Shown: positions 34,161 through 45,100 of the stretch, piece after piece
Layout of the letters: each line of letters begins with the position of its first letter
Numbering within the stretch: the first letter of the stretch is position 1
NCBI GenBank assembly: GCA_963576565.1
Contig: OY755042.1
Span: forward strand, 16,343,272-16,407,271
Source of the DNA: Aspidapion aeneum
Taxonomy: Eukaryota > Arthropoda > Insecta > Coleoptera > Brentidae
Direction: 5' to 3'
Length of the DNA: 64,000 nt
Made by a program: the position numbers and the translations under genes
Notes under the pieces: model-generated
What the model was told of the DNA's origin: nothing
The model's input: the letters and a program-made list of their open reading frames with translations, nothing else
Database searches by the model: none

Positions 34161-34951
34161 TTAAATTCACGGGTACTAAAATTTACGTTTGTTAACTTAA
34201 TATGTTTGACGCTCTGGTCACTCTTTTGTTGGTAGCACTGTTTTTTTGGGTTCGCGCTGTTTGCGTCACTAAAATAGAAGCAGGCGCGTCGCTTATTGAC
34301 AAGTTTGACTTATATTCGCTGGTTTACCAGGTTGGCCGCCCGAGCATTTGAAGTCCCAAACTTTAGACTCTTTAGACTCTCGTTTTTTCGCACCCAAACC
34401 ACCGCTGAACTCCATCTTGTTCTGTGTAAATCAGCTGATCGTTCTCGTATTTTCTGAAGTCCAAATTTTCCTTTTTGTAACTGTATTTTTACGGATTTAA
34501 CAAGAGGTTTGGCTTGTATGTTTGCCAAATTGAACCAGCATTACACGAAAATTTAACAATTTATCACTCTCAATCTCAAGTAAGTGTAAGTCTGGGAACA
34601 CTGAAATTAGTGTTGCCACCAAAATAGGACCAACAAGCATTAGCTATCTGTTTTTGAGGTTAAGCTAACCTTCGCGTTGCTACGGCCAAGGTGATACGCG
34701 CGCTTTGCTTCCCGTCCTTGTTCCTATATTTTTACCTCTCACTGGTGTTTGGCATACCATCATTTTTAAAATATGTGTCTTGAAATAAAAAATAGTGTAC
34801 AAAATATATTAAAATTTAATTTTACCAAGCTTTCGTTAGCTCCAAAAATGTTTGAAAAAGCTTACTCCCGATTTAAAACTTACACAGGCAGACGGGACGG
34901 AAAAAATAGCCCCCTCGTAGATTTGGCCAGAAGCCGCCACTAAGAATATGT
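34161..34951. other. Non-coding stretch, no gene seen
   Basis: No supported gene. A short GCCGCCACT motif at about 34933 resembles a hAT end but has no partner. Confidence 0.45.
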
Positions 34952-35513
34952 AAAATACTCTGCCAATATATGGGCCCCTAAGCTCACACTAGGTACTATA
35001 GTTATAGTGTACGTGTGAGCTAATATAACTAAAAACTAAAATATATTTTATTCAACTCCAGACTAAATTACCTTTTGTTTGATACCACACAAGCCATGTT
35101 TTGACTTAAACTCAAATTTTTGAAATCTACCCCCACCCTTAAAAAAACAAAAACTAAAATGTATTTTGTTAAACTCCGGACTCCATTACCTTTCGTTTGA
35201 TATCACACACGCCATATTTTCACTTAAACTCTAATTTTTAAAATATACCCCCACCCTTTTTTTAAAATAAATTAAAAATGTATTTTGTTTAACTCCAGAC
35301 TCAATTACCTTTCGTTTGATATCACACACGCCATATTTTCACTTAAACTCTAATTTTTGAAATCTACCCCCACCCTTTTATTTGGTTTGTGTTCGGTGGA
35401 TTTTGTTTATTTTTAAATGGGACCATCTCGGCCCAAAACCCAGCCTAGGTACCAAATTTCATTAAAATCGGCCAAGCGGTTTTTGAGTTATGCGCGTTGG
35501 TCGTTACAGACAT

Positions 35514-35560
<47 letters not shown>

Positions 35561-35716
35561 TACAGACAGACAGACAGACGGCGCAACAAAAAAGTTTCAA
35601 AATCTTCTGAAACGCAAAGATATATAAAAAAATTTGAAATCGGAGCAACTTTTTTTTCTCGAAAAAATTAGGATCACCAAAGGTCACACTACTATAGTAT
35701 AGTATATGTGTGAGCT
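34952..35716 (+). repeat. Interspersed repeat family Q, copy 1 (with CAGA microsatellite)
   Basis: This family has three copies in the window (also 50906-51714 and 58256-58964). It starts AAAATACTCTGCCAATATA, followed by a hairpin (AGCTCACAC...GTGTGAGCT). Then come three tandem units of about 118 bp containing CCTTTCGTTTGATATCACAC. Next is CAAATTTCATTAAAATCGG, as in retroposon tails, a (CAGA)n array (35506-35579), and a 3' hairpin with the same AGCTCACAC stem. AAAAT occurs at both outer edges. It is non-coding and unclassified; frames over the microsatellite are artefacts. Confidence 0.85.
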
Positions 35717-36149
35717 AAAATATGATCGCTTTAAAGTAATGACAAATTCATTATTTGTGAGAAACCCCGCATGGAAGGGTATATTCTTATAAAAGAATAT
35801 ACATTTATTTGCCAAAAAAACGTAATAAATGCTTTAAATTATTATTTGATATTAAGCTCAGGAAATAAAAAGATAAGCCCACTGAAGATTCGTTAGTATC
35901 TTGTTAGTGTTTTATTTATTCCTTTTTTTTTATTGTTTAATTTTTTTCTATACCTACTTAAAATATAAGTAAAAATAAGATACCTACAGAAATAACCTTA
36001 TACAAGATTTTGGTGACTTTTCAGAAATTAATATATTTAGTCTGGCATTGAGGAAATGAAAAAGAAAAGAAAGAGAGAAAGAGAAAGAGAGGAGCAAAAA
36101 GAGTGCATTTTGAAATATACAATATACATACTTATATGTTTATGTATAT
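35717..36149. other. Non-coding stretch, no gene seen
   Basis: AT-rich with a purine-rich GAGAAAGAGAAAG run near 36070. No supported gene. Confidence 0.45.
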
Positions 36150-37217
36150 CAGTGGCGGTTTCTCCATAATTGCACATGTGCACGTGCACTCCCAAATTAT
36201 ACTTAAAAAATATTAAACTTTGATCATTCCTTAATCTCAGAGTAATAACATTCTTATTACTCTAAGTCCTTAATTCAATTAATAATTACCCCAAAAGAAA
36301 ATTCACTAAAGACTGGAATATTATCTAAATAGAAATTAATACCCGGTATGTATGTGTTTGTATTCGTTTTCAAACCAAGCTCGAATCTAATTCTTTACGG
36401 GAATTTACTGGAACCAAATTCTATGCACCGTGGATGTTATGTCGCATGCTAATTACGAAATTTAGAAAGAGAGGACGACATGTCCCAATAGAATTTTACA
36501 GTACATAGAATCTGAACCTTCCTTCGGCACCGCGCTTATACAAAAAACTAGCCTCGATGCCGCCCACACCCCCGTGATGCCTCCCGCGTCAACGGTTCGC
36601 ATTGCATTTTAGAGCAGTTCACGCGCACTTTTCGGTAGTGCGCGCTTATACCCTGTTTCCACCAATGCATGCCCACCCCGATTCAAAAAACGCATCAGGT
36701 GACGCTACATTTAAAACCGGTGCAAATCCATGGGCCATCACGTGATGCGTTTTTTGAATCGGGGTGGGCAGGTATTGGTGGAAACAGGGTATTAGACAAC
36801 TTCCTATTATCGGTCGGGCGCTGCGCTGGCGGTTTGTTTTGATTTCGACGATTTGGTATTTACGACAATGGCGGAAGTTTCTAATTCTGATAGCGTTAGC
36901 GTGCAATCCTCAGAGTAATAAGTAATATTATTACTGTAAGGTGCAATCTTTAAAGGCAATTAAATTTTCGTGTTTGCCATTAGAAGAGAAATAACTAGGT
37001 ATGATACATTTGTTATTTATTTATAATTACTATAATAATAGGTAGGTAAGTAATATCTAACTAAATATCTCATTTTTTAATTATTTGCTCTAAATTATAT
37101 ATGACGACCCACTCGATGACTCAAAAAGTTAGCGCAGCACTCAAAAAAACTTTATGCCGTCGCCGCAATTTTTTTTTTTTGGTGTGCACCCCCAAAGCTT
37201 TTTACCACGCGCCACTG
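36150..37217. mobile_element. 1.07-kb hAT-type element with 8-bp target duplication
   Basis: Left end CAGTGGCGGTTTCTCC and right end CCACGCGCCACTG are inverted relatives. ATGTATAT is exactly repeated on both sides (36142-36149, 37218-37225). Inside is a nested TA-flanked hairpin element (36651-36789) and a SINE-like segment near 36420-36530. No transposase is encoded. Confidence 0.82.
36651..36789. mobile_element. 139-bp near-perfect hairpin MITE, nested
   Basis: The left arm CCCTGTTTCCACCAATGCAT through TTCAAAAAACGCATCA is matched inverted by the right arm with very few differences (about 47 bp per arm). TA flanks both sides. Its position inside the hAT-type element shows it inserted later. 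Confidence 0.85.
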
Positions 37218-37826
37218 ATGTATATGTATATTTATTTTTTATTCTATTTTATATGTATTAATTCAAATTGCAAGAAATATGTTTCCATGTTGTGATAATA
37301 TCCAATATTCGAAATATTTTTTAAACTTTTTTTATGGTTTTTTGTAGACTTAATATTCCGAAGCAGAAGTTTTCTTTTAACAAAAAATACGAGAGAAACA
37401 AAAAACCCTTATTTTTGCCCGGTTAGCCACGAAAACTTGTTTGGCTTCTTTTAACATTCTTTATCATATTCTCCGTTTTTTGTGGAATGTGATACCCGAG
37501 AAGCTTCTCGGGTGATGATTATATTCTTTAAATATAACTGTCACATTGTGGGCACATTCTTTAAACCCAAAATTTCTTGCTAACTGTACAACTGTTTAAA
37601 ATTGTCTCCATTATCGAATGCAAGCTTATTATGGCTTATTTAAATTTAAAAAAGTTTTGTTGCGACGGATTAGCACACTCCAAGTAAATTCCACGCTATA
37701 TCGGCCTTGAAAACAGTTTTTGTAAACATCTTAGAAACGAAAGCTCGTGCGAAGTTTTTGGTAATAACATAAATGATTAAGAAAAAGTATTTACTATATT
37801 CCGAAAGGCAGGGTAGTGCGGTGGTA
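37218..37826. other. Repeat fragments, no gene
   Basis: Contains an end-like GGTTAGCCACGAAAACTTG (about 37422), shared with the 33419-34160 foldback, and a segment related to the 21397-21857 insertion (about 37707-37806). The last bases (GGGTAGTGCGGTGG) look like the 5' part of a tRNA-derived SINE head that continues after element B. Confidence 0.45.
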
Positions 37827-38523
37827 CACGGTAAAAAAAATTGTCTTAGATCAAAACAAATTGTTTTGAAGTAAAATAATTTGTGCTTTCCTATTTACCA
37901 AGAGAATAGAGACTTATTGGAATAAAACCTGACTTTATTTTAGAGTCGACTTTATTCTGACACATTTGCACAGAAAACTAACAGCTGACCTCTCAAAATT
38001 GACATACCAAAGCCAAATTTATTAATACAGACGCTAACTTTCATTTAATAAATACCGACACTAATAAATCCGGTATTTCAATACACAAAGGCCAAATTTT
38101 GAAGCAGAGCAGCTGCTTTTTATATGTAAATCTGTCACCATAGGGTCGATTTTATAATAAGGTCAGGTTTTATTCCAATAAGTCTCTAATATTTTCTTGA
38201 TATAACACAAAAAATTCTTGCCCTTTATTTTAATGTGAAACAGAAATTGTTTTATTATAAATTGGAACTGAATTAATCTAAGGCACCGTTTTCTCTAGAA
38301 GCAAAATATTACTTATATGAAGATAATTTGCTTTGTTACAAAATGGTTCGGTTCGGTTCGGTTCATCAAAACAATTAAAGGAGAAAAATAAAGTCTCATT
38401 TCAAGATTAAACACAGCGTTGAACTAAAAAGAAATATTTTAATTCGAAACAAATTGTTTTAAAGTAAAACAATTTATTAAAGAAAGTAATGTGTTTCCGT
38501 TGTAGACAAAATTTTTTACCGTG
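37827..38523. mobile_element. Non-autonomous TIR element B, copy 2, split by element A
   Basis: CACGGTAAAAAA begins the element and TTTTTTACCGTG ends it, with TA on both flanks. Removing the 278-bp insertion at 37909-38186 and one TA restores colinearity with copy 1 at 10441-10859. Part of the interior carries a (TTCGG)n run, absent from copy 1. Confidence 0.85.
37909..38186. mobile_element. Non-autonomous TIR element A, copy 2 (278 bp)
   Basis: Same length and termini as the copy at 7479-7756. TA lies on both sides (37907-37908 and 38187-38188), and the flanks rejoin to the element B sequence, giving a clean empty-site comparison. Confidence 0.9.
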
Positions 38524-38575
38524 TATGGTCGTCGGGTTCACATGCAGATGGTACCAGGTTCGCATCTCAAACAAC
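38524..38575 (+). repeat. 3' half of a tRNA-like SINE head split by element B
   Basis: TATGGTCGTCGGGTTCACAT followed by ACCAGGTTCGCATCTC resembles the distal half of an insect tRNA-derived SINE promoter, with GGTTCGCATC in the B-box position. The A-box-like GGTAGTGCGGTGG lies directly before element B at about 37812-37824, so the head was interrupted at a TA. Confidence 0.4.
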
Positions 38576-38738
38576 GTTGCAAAAAAAAAAGTCCGTCGCC
38601 GTGCCGCCCACTTCCTTTTCAGCATTTAACAGTCGTCATCGAATTATCGTGCGATGCGATGCACGCAAAATATAAGTTGACCTTGGACTTCAGCCGAGGA
38701 ACCGGTATAGTACATGCTAAACCGAAAATTTGACTTAC

Positions 38739-38909
38739 CAAATACTAACATATTTTTCGTTTGGCTATCTTCGCTTGTAAATGTGGACACTTTGCACGTG
38801 TAGTTTCCGGACATCTCAGCACTGGCTCGAACTATATGAAGTGCTCGATGTTCGCTATTGTAGTCAGTCGAAGCCAAATGGTTTAAGTTTAATCTTCCTT
38901 TAAGGATAC
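38739..38909 (-). CDS. Immunoglobulin-domain exon of an unidentified host gene
   Basis: A 171-bp exon on the minus strand. It is preceded by an acceptor (TAATATTCTAG, ending at 38910) and followed by a GTAAGT donor (38733-38738). It encodes 56 whole codons, with two bases before and one after, so both introns are phase 1, typical of Ig-domain exons. The peptide includes HRALHIVRASAEMSGNYTCK: the pattern SGNYTCKV is the F-strand Y-x-C signature of an Ig fold, followed by a G-strand-like KNMLVF. It would be the C-terminal half of an extracellular Ig domain in a cell-surface or secreted protein. No other exon of this gene was found in the window. I cannot name the family; a beaten-path-like or other insect Ig protein is possible. 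Confidence 0.65.
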
Positions 38910-38954
38910 CTAGAATATTAAAGTTTTATTGGTTTAATCCAGGGATATCCGTAA

Positions 38955-39020
38955 GAATTTTTTCCCGTTTCCTATACAGCCAGCGCGATTAATCGCTCTC
39001 ACTAGCTAGGAAATGAAACA
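38955..39020. repeat. Repeat shared with 55225-55300
   Basis: CGTTTCCTATACAGCCAGCGC and the following CTAGGAAATGAAAC match the reverse complement of about 55225-55300, with substitutions. Family unknown; the copy at 55195-55300 itself has GGAAACGGA/TCCGTTTCC inverted repeats. Confidence 0.55.
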
Positions 39021-40060
39021 CTACTGGTTGGGCAGAATTTTCGAAGTTGTGGTGATTTTGATATAAATTGGTAAGATTAATAAACTTATAAAGGCATTTA
39101 CAAAAATCATATTTTTTTTCTGGTGACGTAATATATGCGGCGTCGCGACGCTTTCAAATGTGACGTGACATTGATCCAAATTTTCAGAAATAACTTAATA
39201 ACTACATTAGATAGGACAGTTCTAATTTCACTTTTAGGCAGACAACGAGTGTGCCTTTCTAACAAGGTATTACACCTTAGAAGCGTGATTAAGTTCCATT
39301 AAATAAAAATTGTTAAATTTAGTTTTTATTAAAATTTACATTTTTGTATTTTTCCTTAATTTTGGTTCATCTGAAGCGGTTAAGTGGTTTTAGGGGTGAT
39401 TGGTTCCAAACTATGGTTTCTTTTGAGTCTGCTTATAAGAATATATTATAACTTAGATTTTTCACTTGCAGAAAATGATGAGAAATTTTTGAATTTGGTC
39501 AAGTCAGTTTTTTTATAAAATCCATGGATTTCGCTCATAACAAAAACATTTTGTTACTATACTTTATTTTGAACTATTTTTTTTCTTAAGTTTTTATTAT
39601 TATGTTTCAGAATTTAAAGAAAATTTTAAAAAATATATTGCAGTTAAAAAAAAATATTTAGGGAGTTTGGGAATTTATTCCAAACACAAGAAATGATACT
39701 TTAAAAATCCTTGAATTTTGAGTCAATTTTGGCACCTTTTCATTCATGTCCATGAGATTTTTATATTCCCGGGTGATTTTGTTCCTCCAAAAGAATTTAC
39801 TTTCCCAAGGAACAAGCTTTCAAAATTTGTGTAAATCTCCAAAAACCATATTGAAGTTTTCATGCCATTTGCCCCCAAAAATAGCTATTTTTAGAGAATC
39901 TATGAAATCCCATAAAAACAAGTCATTACTATTATTAACTAGCTGTAGATCTATGACTTGAACTTAACTATAGAAATTTTTGTACTTTCATTTTTTTTTA
40001 ATTAGGTGCTGACCACATACTATCATCCAGTTTATTAAAATATCGTGATAAGCAAAAAAA
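39021..40060. other. Non-coding stretch, no gene seen
   Basis: No supported coding region. A GGCGTCGCGACGCT palindrome near 39140 also occurs near 52131. Confidence 0.4.
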
Positions 40061-40069
40061 AACGAAAAA

Positions 40070-41095
40070 AAAAAACGGAAATTTTTTTTCGTTATAACTT
40101 GAACTATGTTACCGTCTTTATTGAAAAAAGCTGATGTTTGCAGTTAATGAATCAAAATTTTAAGAAAAAATAATTTATCCGCAATCTTGAAATTACAAGA
40201 TGGAGCACAAAATCATGCTAAACCCTTTAAATTTGCTTGTTGAAGTGTAAACTTCTTTAGGCGCGTTTAGCAGTTTTGTGGGTAGTGAATTGAACTGAGC
40301 CGTCAGGCTCGGCTATGTAACGCTCGTTCGGGTGAAGTCGGCTCGAGGTGACTAACTGCGAGAAGAACATTCAGCAAGCGATATGATAATGCAGATGAAG
40401 GCCAGTATTATTAATTTCGTTTTGTTGAAGTTTACACTTCTGCCGTGTGGTCTTAAGCACACACACTTTTTTTTATTTTTATGTTCCAGATCTTTTTTTA
40501 GTTTTTGTTTAAATTTATAAAAAAATCCTATTTCTGCCACGCACGGACGAGGTACGCATTACTAAAATCAGTTATATTGGAAAAAAAATTAAATTTTGTT
40601 TTAACCTTTATTGTACAGATTTCAATTCTGTCTCCATTCATTTCCTAATAAATTAATTATTACTAAACCTCAAATAAAAAGTATCAAGGCAAAAATTAAT
40701 TGCGCTTTAAATTTATCACCTTCTTAAAATTTAAGATGGCGGTCAGATTCAAACTTAACCTTTCAAAGAGGTTTGTTTATTCTTACGTTTCGAGAAACTA
40801 TTCGTTTTTTTAATTCATTAAAAAGCTCTTTATCCGCCACACAGAACAAAACTTAAATCATTAAAATTGGCTTAGCAGTTTCGGAAATATTAATTTTTAT
40901 TTTAACCATTGATAAAGCAAAGCTCTTTCACAAACTATACGATTGCCTAATTTTGTCTGCATTTCCTCACAAATTCATTAAAACTAAACCGATTTCAATT
41001 AAATGAAAAGTATCATAGTGAGAATCGATTGCTCTTTGAGCATCACCATAGCAACTTTCGTCAATTTTTAAATCAAAGATGGCCGACTAAATAAT
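40070..41095. repeat. Decayed relative of the 20485-21890 TIR element
   Basis: Shared phrases in the same order include TTCGTTATAACTTGAACTAT (compare CATTATAACTTTTGAACTAT), ATCCGCAATC..AAGATGG, and AAACCGATTTCAATTAAATG with TAGTGAGAATCGATTGCT (compare about 20959-21006). Termini were not found, so this is an old, eroded copy. Confidence 0.5.
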
Positions 41096-41439
41096 ATTTG
41101 TCTCTTTATGAAGGATCGTTATTTTTAGTTGTGAGTAATTTTCACCCCTATCGTAAGGAATTCATAAGCCAAGAAATGCAAGCAGAATTAAAAAAGCGAG
41201 CAAGAAATCCATCCCAAATTTTTAGGTTCATAGATTGTTTGCTAATTTCCGAAGAAAGTGTATTTTTACCATATAATAATTTTTTTTACTTCCTTATTTT
41301 GTCTGATTTTGTCTGGAGGTAAGGCCATCAACGACGCAGTCACCTAAGGTCTTGTTATATGAGGGCAGCCAAATGCGTAAAATAAAACGAAAAATTTATT
41401 AAAAAATTAATAACACCACTTGCAAAGTGCAATTCACCC

Positions 41440-42138
41440 TGGTGGTCCAGAAAGGAGATTTGTCTGGAATTTAACGGTGTCAGATGTGGACTGTAATTTT
41501 AAGGGAATAAGGTCATAGGCTAAGCTGGTACAAGGGATTCTGAAATGGTCTAGTTTACCTTCTAGGTTAGTGTAGCAATAAACAAATGTATGTAAGGTAA
41601 AAATAATGCATTTTCACTTACCATTTTTATACAGGAAGTGGAACTCATGGGAGGACACGCTGTTTAACCGTATTCTTTGCACCCACATTCATGTGGTAGG
41701 AGAGTCGCTAACACGCGTGTATTATCGTTCGAAGGCGAAACGGTTCTCTGTGATGCTGCAGCAGGTATTCGCTACTGCGTTCGTTCTCCCACATGTCGCC
41801 CAGTGGCGTGGTTAATCCATAGGCGTAGGAGAAAAGGAATAAGTAGGAAGGAATGAGATTACGAAGGTCCATATTAAAGGAACTAGGAACCTTAGTAATT
41901 CAAAATGCATTTTATGTAAAGTAAATTAATTATAGCAAATTGTAATATTTGCCTTTAAAACCGCGGGAGTTTCAAATGCAAATAACCCAGTAATTTTAAG
42001 TACTTAATTAGTTAATTAATACTAAATAAACAAAAAATAGAAAATGCTCTAGTGAATCACCAAATAGCCTAATTCGAACCAATTTGGTAAATTATAGTAA
42101 AAAGAACATATTTACAAAAAAGAAGGCGGGACGAACCA
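41440..42138 (-). repeat. BEL/Pao 3' LTR (699 bp)
   Basis: In element orientation it begins TGGTTCGTCCCGCC and ends GGACCACCA. It is base-for-base the same as the 5' LTR by reading. The short open frame inside it is duplicated in both LTRs and has no support as a gene. Confidence 0.92.
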
Positions 42139-42151
42139 TTTCCCACCCCCC
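42139..42151 (-). promoter_or_regulatory. Polypurine tract of the BEL/Pao element
   Basis: In element orientation AGGGGGGTGGGAA directly precedes the 3' LTR, the expected site for plus-strand DNA priming. Confidence 0.75.
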
Positions 42152-42180
42152 TGAGAATGCCCAGGGGCATTTCAGAGAGT

Positions 42181-45100
42181 TTAATTTGTAGGCAGGGCGC
42201 ATAGTTTTACCAAAGGCCGTTTGTAGGTACCTTTAGTAGTCTTTACAATAGCAACCCGTGGAACATTATCAGAACCTTTAATAAGGTCTTCAATGCGGCC
42301 TAGGGGCCAATCCAATGGAGTGGAATTTTCATCTTTGATCAGTACCATAGTACCAATATCAATGGAAGCAAGAGGTTGGTGCCATTTGGCTCGCTGTTGC
42401 AAAGTGTGCAAATATTCGCGATGCCAGCGAATCCAAAAATCGCGGTGCATTCTTTGCAACAGTTGCCACCTGGACAGCCTGTTTAACGCAATATCGCAGT
42501 AGTTTGGATCGGGTATTGTACCTGGAGGCCTCAAATTTAAAAAATTATTAGGAGTCAAGACCGCCAGATCAGTAGGATCGGTGCTTAAGGCACATAAAGG
42601 ACGTGAGTTCATTATGGCTTCAACTTGGGTTAAAACCGTATTTAATTCCTCATAGGTGAGTATTTGATTTCCAACTACCCTGTGAAGATGAGTCTTTAAA
42701 GATTTAATGTTTGATTCCCAAATGCCTCCCATGTGGGGAGCAGCAGGTGGGTTAAAAGACCAAACTATACCTTCCCCCTTCACGCAATCAGAAAAAATTT
42801 GTCGCAAGTATTTTTCAGAGGCCACGAAGTTGGTCCCGCAGTCTGAAGAGATCTTTGAGCATAGTCCTCTTCTAGCTATGAAGCGGCGCAGAGCAGCCAG
42901 AAAGGCTTCTGATGTCATATCAGAGACTAACTCTAAATGCACGGCTTTAACCGCGCAACAGATAAATAAACAGACATATGCTTTCATGGTTTTTGCACCT
43001 CTGGTCCGACCAAGAGTAATCGTGAACGGACCACAAAAATCTATACCTACATTTTCGAACACCTTTGCTTCGGAAACTCTAAATTTCGGTAGGTTACCCA
43101 TAGGGGGTTGAAGGGAGTTAGGTTTAGTTTTCCAGCAAGTATGGCAAGAACTTAAAACTTTTCTCACTACCTTTTTAGCAGACAATACCCAGAAGTTTTG
43201 CATTAGTAAAAAAGTTGTGGTCTGTATACCACAATGAAGATTGCTGCGATGCAAATCTAAAATCAGTAATTCAGTGAATTTTGCACTAGAAGGCAAAAGA
43301 ATTGGAAATTTTTTATCGTATGATAAATTTGAATGGCATAAACGGCCTCCAACACGAAGCAAATCGTAGCTTTCATTATGCAAAAATGGACATAATTTTT
43401 GAAAAGCTTTTGGAAGCTGTTTCTTATCTTTTAGTAATTCAATTTCTTTTTGGAAAGAAAAAGATTGTACGCATTTCGAAATAAAAAGTAAGCCTTTGTA
43501 GTAATCCTGATTTGTAAGGTAATCAGTAGCAAAATTGTATGAGGGATTTTTAAACTTTTGTAACCCTCGCAAAAAGTAAGCAACTATTCTCTTAATTTTA
43601 AAAAGAGAACTGTATTTTTCAAACAAGTTGTTTACATAATATTCAACTGTTTGTTCGCAAGTAAAAACGTTAAAAATATTTTTTCGCTGTTCTTCCAAAA
43701 CTGCATTCCCATCGTAAGTAACTGTCATAAAATCCCAAGTATTTGTAGGTTGGTTTAGAAAAGAAGGCCCTTCTAACCAAAAATAAAATCTTTGTAAATC
43801 AGAGGGATACATTTCCCTAGTACCGCAGTCAGCAGGATTTTGTTCAGTAGGAACATAATGCCAAAACTCAGGGCTAATTCTTCCTTGTATATAGGCAGTT
43901 CTATTCGAAACAAATGTTTTAAATTTGTGAGGAGATCCCTGAATCCAAGATAAGGTCACTGTGCTATCAGTAAAAGCAAGAATTTTATCAAATTTAATTT
44001 TTTCCGAGAACGTTTCTAGTAAAAAATCCATTAATTTAGCCAACAAAACAGCTCCTAAAAGCTCTAGTCTTGGTAAAGTTAGTTTACGACGCAACGGTGC
44101 GACTCTAGATTTACTACAAACAAAAAAAACTTTAATGTTTCCATCAGAATAAAAAATTCGAATATAAGCGACAGCACAATAGGCCCGTTCTGAACTATCG
44201 CAAAATCCTACTAGCTGGATTTGACTAGCATTAGGCAAAATTATTTGACGAGGAATTTTAACAGAATGCAAAAACTTTAATTCATTTTTAAATTTTTCCC
44301 ATTTAAAAACAATTTCCGGACTGACAGGGTCGTCCCAGTTTAAGTCTTCTGCCCAGCAGTATTGAACAATTAATTTTAAAATTAAAACTATTGGCGCCAA
44401 AAAAGACAGAGGGTCGTAAATGCGGGCCAAATTACTTAAAATTGTTCTTTTAGTGCATGTTTGGAGAGAACAGTCGAAAGTATAAAAAAATTCATCAGTA
44501 TGAGGGTTCCAATTTAAACCGAGAATTTTCAAAGTTGAATTTTCAGCATCTAAATCGAGAGAAAGAGCCTTCATCGAAATGTGTGACTCAGGAAGATCGG
44601 ATAGTAACTCGGGACAATTGCTCGCCCATTTACGCAATTCGAATCCACCTCGGCTAAGTAGCTCGATTAATTGATTTTTCATCTCAGTGGCCTTAAAAAA
44701 GTCATCACTTCCCGAAATCACATCATCGACAAAAACTGCCTCCTCAATGATTTTTGAGGCAAGAGGAAGGTCCTCATGCTCTCTAGCAAGTTGCAGCAAA
44801 GTTCTGATAGCCAAAAAGGGGCTACAAGAGACCCCGAATAAAACTCTATTTATTTCGAAGTCTTGAATAGTCTGGTTAGGATCAAACCTCCAAACTATTC
44901 TTTGAAAATTAGTTTGACTAGGGTCAACTAAAATCATCCTGTACATTTGACGGATGTCGCAACAAAAGCAAAATTTATGCAAACGATAAAGTAATAAAAT
45001 TTTTTGTAAGTCCCTTTGTAAAGGGGGCCCAGTATAAACAGCGTTGTTGAGCGAGATTTTGCCAGGGGCGTGCATGCTCGCATCAAAAACCACCCTCAGG

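Noticed and set aside
35417..35671. Open frames over CAGACAGA tracts, here and at 51334-51678 and 58723-58992
   Set aside because: They are translations of a CAGA microsatellite in a non-coding repeat; frames open on both strands at once.
41606..41815. 69-residue frame repeated exactly at 48762-48971
   Set aside because: It lies inside the BEL LTRs and is duplicated only because the LTRs are identical; it has no recognised domain.
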